A DNA stretch of 64,000 bases from Lachnospiraceae bacterium (GTDB lineage: Bacteria > Bacillota > Clostridia > Lachnospirales > Lachnospiraceae), in assembly GCA_017614155.1 (NCBI GenBank), contig JAGACK010000040.1, forward strand, positions 1 to 64,000, written 5' to 3'. Made by a program: the position numbers and the translations under genes. The notes under the pieces are model-generated. The model saw only the letters and a program-made list of their open reading frames with translations. It did no database searches and was not told the DNA's origin. How positions within the stretch are numbered: position 1 is the first letter of the stretch; each line of letters opens with the position of its first letter. This document shows positions 35,714-45,113 of this stretch, piece after piece.

Positions 35714-36529
35714 TCAGTCCAGATTGACTTTCTTTTTTGTGATCAGAAGGCAGGCAGCGTAGCAGATGATGCATTCGACCAGAACGACGATGCCGAGATG
35801 GAGCAGAGTCTGGGAGTACATTGTTTTAAAGGCCGAGTCAAATTCCGCGGCCGACTGCGCGGCTGTCCCGAATAATCCCGAGGTAAAGAATGTGACCGTC
35901 GATATGACCTGGTTTGCTATATAGACTGCTACATAGGTTAAGACTGCGCCGAGTATCTTGTGCTTTGCCCAGAGCTGTCCGACAGTCACGCAAAAGTACA
36001 GGGAAAGGACTGAACCTGCTGCGGATATTATGATCAGGAATATGAGCGTAAATGCAAATTTTGCATCAAAGATCATCATCTCATTATTAAACTCCTTCAT
36101 CGCATGAATAAAATCCGGTCCGGACAGCGTTATCTGCGAGATGATGCCCAAGGCGGCGATGAGGACCGACAATATGGTACATATGAAACAAAACAGCATC
36201 CAGACTGATCCCGTAATCACTTTTGCTGTTATTATCTGATCGGTCCTGACCGGAAGTGTGAAGGTCAGATATCCCTGCGAGGTATACAGGTTTTTATAAT
36301 AGCGCATCACCAGATAGACCATGGTCACTATGTTTGCGGCGATGATGCCTACATAGTATATGACCGTGATAAGGAACATTATGATGGATACACCGATGGA
36401 ATCCTGCATATGCGGGACATTGCCAAGCGTAAAGCCGCCGGCGGCACCCAGGAATATCAGTAAAGCGTCCAAAGCAACGGGTACCTTCCAGGTCGCCGAA
36501 AATTCATGATGGATCAGTTTTCCTAACAT
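35714..36529 (-). CDS. ABC-2 type transporter permease
   Basis: A 271 aa permease with six helices. SQGYLTFTLPVRTDQIITAKVI is the conserved cytoplasmic segment of YtrC/YhcI-like ABC-2 permeases. It overlaps the 3' end of the ATPase gene by 7 nt. Together with the ATPase and the GntR regulator it forms a YtrABC-like export system, which commonly responds to cell-wall antibiotics. Confidence 0.85.
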   Translation of the reverse strand: MLGKLIHHEFSATWKVPVALDALLIFLGAAGGFTLGNVPHMQDSIGVSIIMFLITVIYYVGIIAANIVTMVYLVMRYYKNLYTSQGYLTFTLPVRTDQIITAKVITGSVWMLFCFICTILSVLIAALGIISQITLSGPDFIHAMKEFNNEMMIFDAKFAFTLIFLIIISAAGSVLSLYFCVTVGQLWAKHKILGAVLTYVAVYIANQVISTVTFFTSGLFGTAAQSAAEFDSAFKTMYSQTLLHLGIVVLVECIICYAACLLITKKKVNLD

Positions 36530-37221
36530 TTGAACACCTCCCTGAACAAAGAATCTACCGACTGCCCTTCGCTGCCGCGTATCTCATCCACGGTTGAGAA
36601 ACGGACTATATTTCCCTCTTTCAGGAAGATCACCTGATCGAGTATGTTCTCGACATCTGATATGAGATGGGTGGAAAGGAGAATGGAGGCATTCTCATCG
36701 TAGTTTGTGATGATCGTATTCAGTATATAATCCCTTGCTGCGGGATCCACTCCGGCTATCGGTTCGTCAAGTATATACAGATCCGCCCTGCGGCTCATTA
36801 CCAGGATCAGCTGCACCTTTTCGCGGGTGCCCTTTGACATGGTCTTGAGCCTGTCTTTAGCGCTGATGCCGAGCTTTGAGAGCATGTCATAGGCGCGCCC
36901 TGTATCAAAATCCTCATAGAAATCGCTGAAGTATCTGATAATGTCCTCCACCTTCTGCGACATATCAAGATAGGTCGTGTCGGGAAGATAGGAGATGACC
37001 TTTTTGCTTTCGACACCTACGGGATGTCCCTTGACGGTGACTTTGCCCGTATTCGGCTGCAGCAGCCCGCAGATGATCTTGATGAGCGTGGTCTTGCCGC
37101 TCCCGTTCGGACCGAGGAGTCCTATGATGTGGCCGCTTTCAAGCTCAAGGCTCAGGTCGTTTAAGGCCACGGTGGTTCCGTATCTTTTTGTGAGATTGCT
37201 CACATTCAGTAATGAACTCAT
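36523..37221 (-). CDS. ABC transporter ATP-binding protein (YtrB/EcsA type)
   Basis: A 232 aa ATPase: Walker A GPNGSGKT near residue 38, signature MSKGTREKVQLIL (SKG instead of SGG, common in this subfamily), Walker B LYILDEPIAGVD, and H-loop STHLI. It overlaps the GntR gene by 4 nt and the permease gene by 7 nt, so all three are made together. Confidence 0.92.
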   Translation of the reverse strand: MSSLLNVSNLTKRYGTTVALNDLSLELESGHIIGLLGPNGSGKTTLIKIICGLLQPNTGKVTVKGHPVGVESKKVISYLPDTTYLDMSQKVEDIIRYFSDFYEDFDTGRAYDMLSKLGISAKDRLKTMSKGTREKVQLILVMSRRADLYILDEPIAGVDPAARDYILNTIITNYDENASILLSTHLISDVENILDQVIFLKEGNIVRFSTVDEIRGSEGQSVDSLFREVFKC

Positions 37222-37589
37222 GTTTCCTCCTTTTGATAGTTTTCTTTGATCAGTTCAAGCACCCCGTCTTTGTCAATCCCGAGTTTTTTCATCTGCATCA
37301 GGAAGCCGGATACGGACGACGAGGCCTTTTCCTTTCTGAGTCTTTCGATCTCTCTTTTATCGTAGGTCACAAATCGCCCGACGGTCCTGTCCGTGCGGAG
37401 AAGTCCTTTGCGCTCAAGCTCGCTTAGGGCTCTCTGCATAGTGTTCGGATTTACCGAGGCTTCGGATGCCAGTTCCCTGACACTTGGAAACTTCGCGCCG
37501 GGCGGCAGCTTGCCGGATGCTATATCAAGCTCGATGTGCTCCACGATCTGCGCGAATATCGGACGATCGGAACTGAGGTTCCATGACAT
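37218..37589 (-). CDS. GntR family regulator, YtrA subfamily
   Basis: A 123 aa short GntR with winged helix (FAQIVEHIELDIASGKLPPGAKFPSVRELA, then NPNTMQRALSELERKGLL) and a ~50 aa C-terminal helical tail typical of YtrA. The ATG at 37589 has AAAGGAG 6 nt upstream. It probably represses its own operon through the palindrome at 37642-37661. Confidence 0.88.
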   Translation of the reverse strand: MSWNLSSDRPIFAQIVEHIELDIASGKLPPGAKFPSVRELASEASVNPNTMQRALSELERKGLLRTDRTVGRFVTYDKREIERLRKEKASSSVSGFLMQMKKLGIDKDGVLELIKENYQKEET

Positions 37590-37641
37590 GGCAGTCTCCT
37601 TTCTTTTATTATCGTGTCCCGCTACTGTACTACTGTACCGC

Positions 37642-37661
37642 TGTATTAGGCAACTAATACA
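37642..37661. promoter_or_regulatory. Probable YtrA-type operator
   Basis: TGTATTAG GCAA CTAATACA, a perfect 8-bp inverted repeat, 53 bp upstream of the regulator start and overlapping a plausible promoter (TTGTGC, 16 nt, TAATAC on the minus strand). GTATTA-type half sites fit this subfamily. Confidence 0.6.
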
Positions 37662-37704
37662 ATAGCACAATAATACAGATATGACCGATCTGTCAAGTAC
37701 TGAT

Positions 37705-37733
37705 TTGTCCTAATCGCGTAAGTGTGGTAAAAT
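37705..37733 (+). promoter_or_regulatory. Promoter of iorA
   Basis: TTGTCC (37705-37710), 17-nt spacer, TAAAAT (37728-37733). Confidence 0.55.
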
Positions 37734-37785
37734 CATTTAGGTTATATGGTTTGTGGTTGACATAAAATTTATCAGGGAGAATGAG

Positions 37786-39522
37786 ATGGCAGATAGTGAG
37801 ATAATGCTCGGAAATGCCGCGATAGCGCGCGGCGCATGGGAGGCCGGCGTGAAGGTCTCGGCGGCATATCCCGGAACACCGAGTACGGAGATATCCGAAA
37901 ATATAGTGAAGTATCCGGAGGTCTATGCTGAATGGTCTCCGAATGAAAAAGTGGCGGCAGAGGTGGCGATCGGAGCATCGATATCGGGCGTGAGGGCCAT
38001 GGTGTCGATGAAGCATGTGGGCTTGAATGTCGCAAGCGATCCGCTCTATTCGGTTTCATATATCGGCGTCAGCGGAGGACTTGTCTTTTGCGTAGCCGAT
38101 GATCCCGGTCTTTATTCCTCGCAGAACGAGCAGGATACGAGACTGATCGGAAGGTCGGCGCATGTTCCGGTGCTCGAGCCTTCGGATTCGGAGGAAGCGC
38201 TTCAGTTTATGAAGCAGGCCTTCGAGCTGTCGGAAAAATATGATACTCCGGTAATCCTTCGGACTACCACAAGGCTCGGACATTCACAGGGAAGGGTGAA
38301 CCTAGGCGAAAGGCAGGAGATCCCGGACAGGCCTTATGAGCGCAACATGGCAAAAAATGTCATGATGCCGGGCCCGGCAAAGGGAAGGCACATAGTTGTT
38401 GAAAACCGTGAAAAGAAGCTTTCGGAGGATGCCTGCGCCCTCCCGTTAAACCGCGTGGAGAAGGGAGACTCAAAGCTTGGCTTTATCACATCGGGCATCG
38501 CTTACCAGTATGTGAAGGAAGTGTTTCCGGAGGCATCGGTACTGAAGCTGGGACTTGTCTATCCCCTGCCCGAAAAGCTCATACGCGATTTTGCGGCTTC
38601 TGTTGAAAGGCTTGTCATCTTTGAGGAACTGGAGCCGTTTATCGAAGACTATGTGAAGAGCCTCGGCATCAGATGCGAGGGCAAGGAGATATTTACTCTG
38701 CAGGGCGAGTACAGCGCAAACATGCTGCGTGAGCGCATGAAGCATGAGGATATAATAAAAACGGGCGCGGATGTTCCCGCAAGGCCGCCCATCCTCTGTC
38801 CGGGCTGCCCGCACAGGAGTACCTTCCATGTGCTGAAGAAACTCAAAATACATGCGGCGGGCGATATAGGCTGCTATACCCTCGGCGCGGTTTCGCCGCT
38901 TGATGTGGTCGATACCACGGTGTGCATGGGAGCGTCGATCTCCATGCTCCACGGCATGGAAAAAGCCAGGGGAAGGGAATTCATAAAAGACTGGGTGGCA
39001 GTCATAGGTGATTCGACCTTTATGCATACGGGGATCAATTCCCTGGAAGACCTTGCCTATAACCGTTCGACCGCGACAGTCATGATACTTGATAATTCCA
39101 CGACGGGAATGACCGGACATCAGGATCATGCGGCAACGGGAAAGACACTTGACGGCACGGAGGTTCCCGCGATATCTATCTATAAGCTCTGCAAAGCGAT
39201 GAATATAGAACATGTCGTAGAAGTTGATGCATTTGATATAGAAGGACTTGAAAAAGCAGTAAAGGAGGAGACGGCGCGCGAAGAACTGTCGGTGATCATC
39301 GTCTGCGCTCCCTGCGCGCTGCTTAAAGGACAGAAATTCCCCTACAGGGTGAGAGCGCTTTCCGATAAGTGCAAAAAATGCGGCATGTGCCTGAAGCCCG
39401 GATGTCCTGCGATAAAGAAAAACGCGGACGGTACGGTCACGATAGATGATACGCTCTGCAACGGCTGCGGCCTGTGCACGAAACTGTGCAATTTCGGAGC
39501 GCTCGAAAGATATGAGATCTGA
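37786..39522 (+). CDS. iorA: Indolepyruvate:ferredoxin oxidoreductase, alpha subunit
   Basis: A 578 aa thiamine-diphosphate enzyme oxidatively decarboxylating aryl pyruvates to aryl-acetyl-CoA with ferredoxin. The pyrimidine-binding half starts EIMLGNAAIARGAWEAGV; the CPGCPHR segment and the ThDP motif region (VIGDSTFMHTGINSL) are in the second half; two [4Fe-4S] clusters close the chain (CKKCGMCLKPGC and CNGCGLCTKLC). The ATG at 37786 follows AGGGAGA by 6 nt. Normally iorB follows iorA; here an aminotransferase gene follows and no beta subunit is visible, so iorB must lie elsewhere or be absent. Confidence 0.9.
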   Translation: MADSEIMLGNAAIARGAWEAGVKVSAAYPGTPSTEISENIVKYPEVYAEWSPNEKVAAEVAIGASISGVRAMVSMKHVGLNVASDPLYSVSYIGVSGGLVFCVADDPGLYSSQNEQDTRLIGRSAHVPVLEPSDSEEALQFMKQAFELSEKYDTPVILRTTTRLGHSQGRVNLGERQEIPDRPYERNMAKNVMMPGPAKGRHIVVENREKKLSEDACALPLNRVEKGDSKLGFITSGIAYQYVKEVFPEASVLKLGLVYPLPEKLIRDFAASVERLVIFEELEPFIEDYVKSLGIRCEGKEIFTLQGEYSANMLRERMKHEDIIKTGADVPARPPILCPGCPHRSTFHVLKKLKIHAAGDIGCYTLGAVSPLDVVDTTVCMGASISMLHGMEKARGREFIKDWVAVIGDSTFMHTGINSLEDLAYNRSTATVMILDNSTTGMTGHQDHAATGKTLDGTEVPAISIYKLCKAMNIEHVVEVDAFDIEGLEKAVKEETAREELSVIIVCAPCALLKGQKFPYRVRALSDKCKKCGMCLKPGCPAIKKNADGTVTIDDTLCNGCGLCTKLCNFGALERYEI

Positions 39523-39554
39523 AATAATAATGTTTGATAACAGGAGGAGATGTC

Positions 39555-40844
39555 ATGAAGAAGTATTCCGAGATGACAAAGGATGAGCTTTCAAAGGAGA
39601 TAGGCGAGCTGAAGCTTCAGTACAGGAAGTTCCAGGACATGAACCTGACCCTGGATATGAGCAGGGGCAAGCCGTGTACCGAACAGCTCGATCTTTCCAT
39701 GGGAATGATGGATGCGCTGAATTCCGGAGTGGACCTGCGCGGCGAAGACGGGACGGACTGCCGCAATTACGGCGGGCTGACGGGACTGCCCGAAGCCAGG
39801 CAGCTGCTCGGGGATATGATGGAAAACAATCCATCGAACATAATCATCTATGGAAATTCCTCGCTGAATGTGATGTTTGATGCCGTATCGAGAGCCATGA
39901 CGCACGGAGTCCTGGGCAGCACGCCATGGGGAAAGCTGGACAAAGTCAAGTTCCTGTGTCCTGTTCCGGGCTATGACAGACACTTTGCCATAACGGAATA
40001 TTTCGGTATAGAGATGATTCCTGTCCCGACTACCGAAGAAGGCCCGGATATGGACATGATAGAGGAACTCGTTTCAAACGATGAGACGATCAAGGGCATC
40101 TGGTGCGTGCCCAAATACGCAAACCCTTCAGGCTATTCATATTCTGACTATACCGTAAGGCGTTTTGCGAGGCTGAAGCCGAAGGCAAAGGATTTCAGGA
40201 TATTCTGGGACAATGCATACTGCGTGCATCATCTCTATGATGACAGGCAGGATCATATCATAGAGATCCTGGCAGAGTGCAAGAGGGCGGGAAATCCCGA
40301 TATGGTCTACAAGTTTGCGTCAACTTCAAAGATAACCTTCCCGGGATCGGGAATTGCTGCAATGGCAACTTCCGCAAACAACATGGAGGATATCAAAAAG
40401 CAGCTGAAGATCCAGACCATAGGACATGACAAGGTGAACCAGCTCCGCCATGTCAGGTTCTTCAAGGACATACACGGGCTTACCGAGCACATGAAGAAGC
40501 ATGCGGATGTGATCAGGCCGAAGTTTGAGGCTGTCGAAAAGATCCTGGATGAAAATCTTGAGGGGCTTGATATCGGAAGATGGACAAAACCCAACGGAGG
40601 ATATTTCATCTGCTTCAACGCGCTGGACGGCTGCGCAAAGGAGATAGTCCTTCTGGCAAAGAAAGCGGGAGTCACCATGACGGAAGCAGGCGCGACCTGG
40701 CCTTATCACAATGATCCGCACGACAGCGATATCAGGATCGCTCCCACATATCCGCCGATAACAGAGCTCCAGACGGCAGCCGAGCTTTTCTGTCTGTGCG
40801 TGAAGCTTGCGAGTGCACAAAAGATTCTTGAGGGTATGAAATGA
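39555..40844 (+). CDS. Aminotransferase, aspartate aminotransferase type Ic-like
   Basis: A 429 aa fold-type I PLP enzyme. SRGKPC, the NYGGLTGLPEAR segment and the Schiff-base lysine in FASTSKITFPGSG match the type Ic aspartate aminotransferase family. AGGAGGAG ends 5 nt before the ATG at 39555. Placed between iorA and argJ, it may supply 2-oxo acids to IorA (aromatic substrates) or make aspartate/glutamate for arginine synthesis; the sequence does not decide. Its stop overlaps the argJ start (ATGATGA). Confidence 0.85.
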   Translation: MKKYSEMTKDELSKEIGELKLQYRKFQDMNLTLDMSRGKPCTEQLDLSMGMMDALNSGVDLRGEDGTDCRNYGGLTGLPEARQLLGDMMENNPSNIIIYGNSSLNVMFDAVSRAMTHGVLGSTPWGKLDKVKFLCPVPGYDRHFAITEYFGIEMIPVPTTEEGPDMDMIEELVSNDETIKGIWCVPKYANPSGYSYSDYTVRRFARLKPKAKDFRIFWDNAYCVHHLYDDRQDHIIEILAECKRAGNPDMVYKFASTSKITFPGSGIAAMATSANNMEDIKKQLKIQTIGHDKVNQLRHVRFFKDIHGLTEHMKKHADVIRPKFEAVEKILDENLEGLDIGRWTKPNGGYFICFNALDGCAKEIVLLAKKAGVTMTEAGATWPYHNDPHDSDIRIAPTYPPITELQTAAELFCLCVKLASAQKILEGMK

Positions 40845-42067
40845 TGAAGATAATAGACGGAGGAGTGACCGCTCCGAAGGGATTCATGGCAGCGGGCACC
40901 CAGGCAGCCATCAAATATGAAAACCGCCCGGACATGGCCATGGTCTATTCACAGAAGCCCTGTATCGTGGCAGGGACCTTTACTTCAAATGTAGTGAAGG
41001 CGGCGCCTGTATTATGGGACATGAAGATAGTAAAAGAAAACGGTACAGCCAGAGCGGCAGTGGTCAATACAGGCATTGCCAACGCGGGAACCGGAAAAGA
41101 AGGCATGGATATCTGCAGGACCGAAGCGGAAGAAGCAGCAAAGGTTCTGGGAGTGTTGCGGGAAGAGGTGCTTGTGGGATCTACCGGCGTGATCGGAGAG
41201 CAGCTGGATGCGCTCAAACTGAAGGCCGGGATAAAGGCCCTTGCTTCAAAGCTTTCTGACAGCAGACAGGCTGCAAATGAGGCATCCGTTGCGATCATGA
41301 CAACGGATACGGTAAACAAGGAGGCTGCCGTGACATTTGAGATCGGCGGCAGGACCGTCACTGTCGGAGGCATGTCAAAGGGATCCGGCATGATACATCC
41401 CAATATGTGCACAATGCTCGGATATATCACAACGGATATAGATATCGACCGCGCGCTTCTGCAAAAGGCCCTGAGCGAGGATGTGAAGGACACCTTCAAC
41501 ATGATCACCGTTGACGGCGATACCTCGACGAATGACACATTGCTGCTTTTTGCGAACGGACTGGCGGGAAATGAAAAGATAACTTCCGAAAATGAAGATT
41601 ATAAGAAGTTCTGTGAGGCGCTCCACTATGTGAACGAGACGCTGGCAAAAAAGATGGCCGGCGACGGAGAGGGCGCGACCAAGCTTGTCGAGGTCTGTGT
41701 CAGGGGAGCAACGAGCAAAGAGAGCGCAAAGATTCTCGCAAGATCCGTCGCAGGCTCGAACCTGACGAAGGCGGCCATGTACGGAAATGATTCCAATTTT
41801 GGCAGGATCCTTTGCGCGCTGGGCTATTCGGGAGTATCCTTTGATCCTGACAGAGTGGACATCTCGTATGAGGCCGAAGGAAAGACGATTAATATCTTTT
41901 CGGGTGGGATCAAATCGGATTATGATGAGGAGGAAGCAACGAAACTTCTCGATCATAAGGAGGTGCGCATCATCGCGGATATGCATGAGGGCAGCGCAGA
42001 GGCGACAGCATGGGGCTGCGACCTGACCTATGACTATGTGAAGATAAATGCAGATTACAGGAGTTGA
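40841..42067 (+). CDS. argJ: Bifunctional glutamate N-acetyltransferase / ornithine acetyltransferase
   Basis: A 408 aa ArgJ, recycling the acetyl group from acetylornithine to glutamate. The autocleavage region KGSGMIHPNMCTML is intact, with the nucleophilic Thr after NMC (Cys replaces the usual Ala). It overlaps the aminotransferase gene by 4 nt and is 3 nt from argB. Whether it is mono- or bifunctional cannot be read reliably. Confidence 0.95.
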   Translation: MMKIIDGGVTAPKGFMAAGTQAAIKYENRPDMAMVYSQKPCIVAGTFTSNVVKAAPVLWDMKIVKENGTARAAVVNTGIANAGTGKEGMDICRTEAEEAAKVLGVLREEVLVGSTGVIGEQLDALKLKAGIKALASKLSDSRQAANEASVAIMTTDTVNKEAAVTFEIGGRTVTVGGMSKGSGMIHPNMCTMLGYITTDIDIDRALLQKALSEDVKDTFNMITVDGDTSTNDTLLLFANGLAGNEKITSENEDYKKFCEALHYVNETLAKKMAGDGEGATKLVEVCVRGATSKESAKILARSVAGSNLTKAAMYGNDSNFGRILCALGYSGVSFDPDRVDISYEAEGKTINIFSGGIKSDYDEEEATKLLDHKEVRIIADMHEGSAEATAWGCDLTYDYVKINADYRS

Positions 42068-42070
42068 GAT

Positions 42071-42943
42071 ATGACAGATGAGGAGATGAAACAGCTGCAG
42101 GACAAGGCTTCGGTGCTGATAGAAGCGCTGCCTTATATCCAGCAGTTCAACAGAAGGATCATAGTGATCAAGTACGGCGGATCGGCCATGACTTCGGACG
42201 AGATAAAGAACAATGTCATAAAGGATGTGACATTGCTGAAGCTTGTCGGATTCAAGCCGATAATCGTTCATGGCGGAGGAAAGGACATCAGCCGCTGGGT
42301 CGAAAAGACCGGCATGGAGGCAAGGTTCATAAACGGGCTTCGCGTGACCGATGCCGATACCATGGAGATAGCCGAGATGGTCCTGGGCCGGGTGAACAAG
42401 AACCTGGTGCAGCTTGTCGAAAAGCTGGGGGTGAAAGCCTGCGGGATATCAGGCAAGGACGGACATCTGCTGGAGGTGAAAAAGAGGCTTTCGGACGGAC
42501 AGGATATCGGGTTTGTAGGTGAGATTACAAACGTCGATCCCACGATCCTCTTTGACCTGCTCGACAGGGATTTCCTGCCGATCGTCGCGCCGATAGGACT
42601 TGATGAAAACTATGATACATATAATATAAACGCTGATGATGCGGCGTGTGCCGTGGCAAAGGCGGTCGAAGCTGAAAAACTGGCATTCCTGACAGATATA
42701 GAGGGGCTGTACCGTGATATCAATGACAGGAGTACCTTCATCTCAAGGCTTTCGGCAGCTGAGGCAAAGAAGCTGTGTGATGACGGGATCGTCGGAGGCG
42801 GTATGCTGCCAAAGCTTTCGGGATGCATCGACGCAGTGGAGAACGGAGTGAAGAATGTTCATATTCTCGACGGCAGGGTGCTTCACTGCCTGCTGCTTGA
42901 GATCTTCACAGACAAAGGTATCGGGACATGGATCTACCGGTGA
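42071..42943 (+). CDS. argB: Acetylglutamate kinase
   Basis: A 290 aa amino-acid kinase: KYGGSAM (phosphate-binding Lys), [11 protein letters not shown], and NINADDAA ... FLTDIEG. The ~26-residue N-terminal helix before [10 protein letters not shown] is the extension found in arginine-inhibited, hexameric forms, so feedback inhibition by arginine is likely. Starts 3 nt after argJ. Confidence 0.95.
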   Translation: MTDEEMKQLQDKASVLIEALPYIQQFNRRIIVIKYGGSAMTSDEIKNNVIKDVTLLKLVGFKPIIVHGGGKDISRWVEKTGMEARFINGLRVTDADTMEIAEMVLGRVNKNLVQLVEKLGVKACGISGKDGHLLEVKKRLSDGQDIGFVGEITNVDPTILFDLLDRDFLPIVAPIGLDENYDTYNINADDAACAVAKAVEAEKLAFLTDIEGLYRDINDRSTFISRLSAAEAKKLCDDGIVGGGMLPKLSGCIDAVENGVKNVHILDGRVLHCLLLEIFTDKGIGTWIYR

Positions 42944-42949
42944 ATTATC

Positions 42950-43168
42950 TATGGACGCAGCCCGGTTATGCTTGTTGATTTTTCACGCCTATGATACTAG
43001 GAAAGTGCAATTTACACTTTGAAAAGTCACGGGACCGGTCTCAGTTCACATCCGTGTTCATTTCGACCTCGCAGGTACTTCCGTGTACCTGCGTCCCTGA
43101 TAAATGAGCACTTTCAAGTATCATGTACGGCATGAAAAAGAACTGCGCAAAACAGGGCTGCGTCCATA
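42950..43168. repeat. 219-nt nested palindromic element between argB and argD
   Basis: Outer arms TATGGACGCAGCCC (42950-42963) and GGGCTGCGTCCATA (43155-43168) are perfect. A second, imperfect pair joins 42979-43008 with 43108-43139 (TTTTTCA.GCC, ATGATACT, GAAAGTGC shared). Inside lie a perfect 9-bp hairpin (CGCAGGTAC 43070-43078 / GTACCTGCG 43085-43093) and a small AAAGTG/CACTTT hairpin (43002-43020) that would compete with the second pair. It could be a structured leader RNA for argD or a non-autonomous repeat element. No open reading frame runs through it convincingly. Confidence 0.7.
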
Positions 43169-43214
43169 CGAATACAGACCGAGGTTGTGACATAAAACAC
43201 GAGGAGTTTTTATT

Positions 43215-44414
43215 ATGAGTAACAGTGAAAAATACATGAAGCTTGAGGATGAGTATACGCTGCAGACCTACGCCCGGTTTCCGATAGTGATAGAAAGCGG
43301 AGACGGGATGTATGTGACGGATGCGGACGGGAAGAAGTACCTTGATTTTGCCTCGGGAATAGCGGTATATGCTCTCGGCTACGGCAACAGGGAATTTGGC
43401 GACGCGCTCAAAGGGCAGATCGATCTTGTTATACATACCTCCAATCTGTACTATAACGAGCCCGCCTCCCTGGCTGCAAAGGCCTTCTGCGAGGTGTCGG
43501 GCATGGAACGTGTCTTCTTTACGAACAGCGGGACTGAGGCGATAGAAGGAGCGGTAAAGAGCGCACTGAAATATGCATTCAGCAAAAACGGAAGCGATGA
43601 TCATGAGATCATAGCCTTTGACCATTCCTTTCACGGAAGGAGTCTCGGGGCATTATCGGTCACCGGGAACGCGCATTACAGGGAAGGCTATACGCCCTGG
43701 GAAGGAAAAGTCAGGTTCGCAGAATACAACGATCTGAAGAGCGTTGAGACTCTGGTAAACGAAAAAACCTGCGCCGTGATCATGGAGACGGTCCAGGGCG
43801 AGGGCGGGATCCATCCGGCAGAGCCTGAGTTCATAAAAGGAGTAAGGAAGCTCTGCGATGATAAGGGACTGCTTTTGATCCTGGATGAGATACAGTGCGG
43901 CATGGGAAGATGCGGCAGCATGTTCGCGTTTGAGGATTACGGCATCAGGCCGGACATAATGACATCGGCCAAGGCGCTCGGATGCGGGATTCCCGTAGGA
44001 GCCTTTGCAATGACGCAGAAGGTGGCTGACAGCTCGCTGACCGTCGGGGACCATGGCAGCACCTATGGAGGAAATCCTCTCGCATGCGCGGCGGTATGCG
44101 AGGTGCTCAGACAGTATAAAGAAAAGGATATAGTATCACATGTCAGGGAGATGACGCCTGTACTAGAGGCGGCCCTTGACGAGATACGAAAAAACCATTC
44201 GGACAGGATCAAAGAAAGGCGAGGGAAGGGCTTCATGCAGGCGCTGGAGTTTAATGCTCCGGTCGCTCCCGTTATCGGAAAGGCGCAGGAGGAAGGGCTG
44301 CTTGTGATCAGCGCGGGAAAAAATGTGCTTCGTCTGCTCCCTCCCCTTGTGATACAAAAAGAAGATATAGAGAAAGCAAAAATTATCCTTGACAAAGTGA
44401 TAAGCGCAACTTAA
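43215..44414 (+). CDS. argD: Acetylornithine aminotransferase
   Basis: A 399 aa class III PLP aminotransferase making N-acetylornithine. Motifs: NSGTEAIEGAVK, FDHSFHGRSLGALS, LDEIQCGMGRCG, and the Schiff-base lysine in TSAKALGCGIPVGA. GAGGAG precedes the ATG at 43215. It is separated from argB by the palindromic element, so it may be controlled apart from argJ-argB. Confidence 0.93.
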   Translation: MSNSEKYMKLEDEYTLQTYARFPIVIESGDGMYVTDADGKKYLDFASGIAVYALGYGNREFGDALKGQIDLVIHTSNLYYNEPASLAAKAFCEVSGMERVFFTNSGTEAIEGAVKSALKYAFSKNGSDDHEIIAFDHSFHGRSLGALSVTGNAHYREGYTPWEGKVRFAEYNDLKSVETLVNEKTCAVIMETVQGEGGIHPAEPEFIKGVRKLCDDKGLLLILDEIQCGMGRCGSMFAFEDYGIRPDIMTSAKALGCGIPVGAFAMTQKVADSSLTVGDHGSTYGGNPLACAAVCEVLRQYKEKDIVSHVREMTPVLEAALDEIRKNHSDRIKERRGKGFMQALEFNAPVAPVIGKAQEEGLLVISAGKNVLRLLPPLVIQKEDIEKAKIILDKVISAT

Positions 44415-44468
44415 AATCGTAATAAGCTTTGGGGGTCCGGATACACGGTATGCGGTCAGGAGCTTAAA

Positions 44469-45104
44469 TTGATTACCAATATCCATGGTTTTAAGAGTGC
44501 GCTGTGTGTTCTGGGTATCTTATCGGTTCTTTCGGTCACAGGATGCGGCGCGTCGGAAAATGACACATCTTTTGAACTTGCCACGATCACTGATATTCCG
44601 GAAGAAGCAGATACGGAAAATAAAGAAAAAGCGGATGAAAAAGACCGCATCTATGTTTATGTCTGCGGACATGTGAACAAAGCCGGTGTTTATGCGGTGT
44701 CTGAAAATACCCGGGTGTACGAGGTCATAAACCTCGCACAGGGTGTAAGGGATGATGCCGACATATCGATGTTAAACCAGGCAGAAAAAGTTGCAGACGG
44801 GCAGCAGATCTATGTGCCTTCCGTGCAGGAGATGCAGGAGATGCAGGAAATTCCGGGAGGAGGCTTTCCGGCTGCAGGATCGGGTCCCGTGAGCATGGCA
44901 AAGGATGACGGTTTGGTTAACATAAATCAAGCAGATGAGTCTGAGCTTCAGAAACTGACCGGGATCGGAGCTTCAAGAGCGCAGGCGATAATCGATTACA
45001 GAAACGAGAACGGAGCCTTTGAAAGGATAGAGGACATCATGAATGTATCGGGCATCAAGGAGGGGATGTTCTCAAAGATAAAGGATCAGATCAAAGTCAG
45101 GTAA
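44469..45104 (+). CDS. comEA: ComEA-like DNA-receptor lipoprotein (SLBB + helix-hairpin-helix)
   Basis: A 211 aa protein starting at TTG (AGGAG 6 nt upstream). The signal sequence ends SVTGC, a lipobox, whereas classical ComEA has a membrane helix. An SLBB domain (about 57-115: VYVCGHVNKAGVY ... IYVPS) is followed by the double HhH DNA-binding domain (VNINQADESELQKLTGIGASRAQAIIDYR). It binds incoming double-stranded DNA at the surface. comEC lies 3 kb downstream in the same run of genes. Confidence 0.88.
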   Translation: MITNIHGFKSALCVLGILSVLSVTGCGASENDTSFELATITDIPEEADTENKEKADEKDRIYVYVCGHVNKAGVYAVSENTRVYEVINLAQGVRDDADISMLNQAEKVADGQQIYVPSVQEMQEMQEIPGGGFPAAGSGPVSMAKDDGLVNINQADESELQKLTGIGASRAQAIIDYRNENGAFERIEDIMNVSGIKEGMFSKIKDQIKVR

Positions 45105-45113
45105 AAAGGGAAA

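Noticed and set aside
42950..43214. T-box or known riboswitch upstream of argD
   Set aside because: No T-box sequence (AGGGTGGnACC) or other known aptamer motif could be matched; only palindromes are visible.
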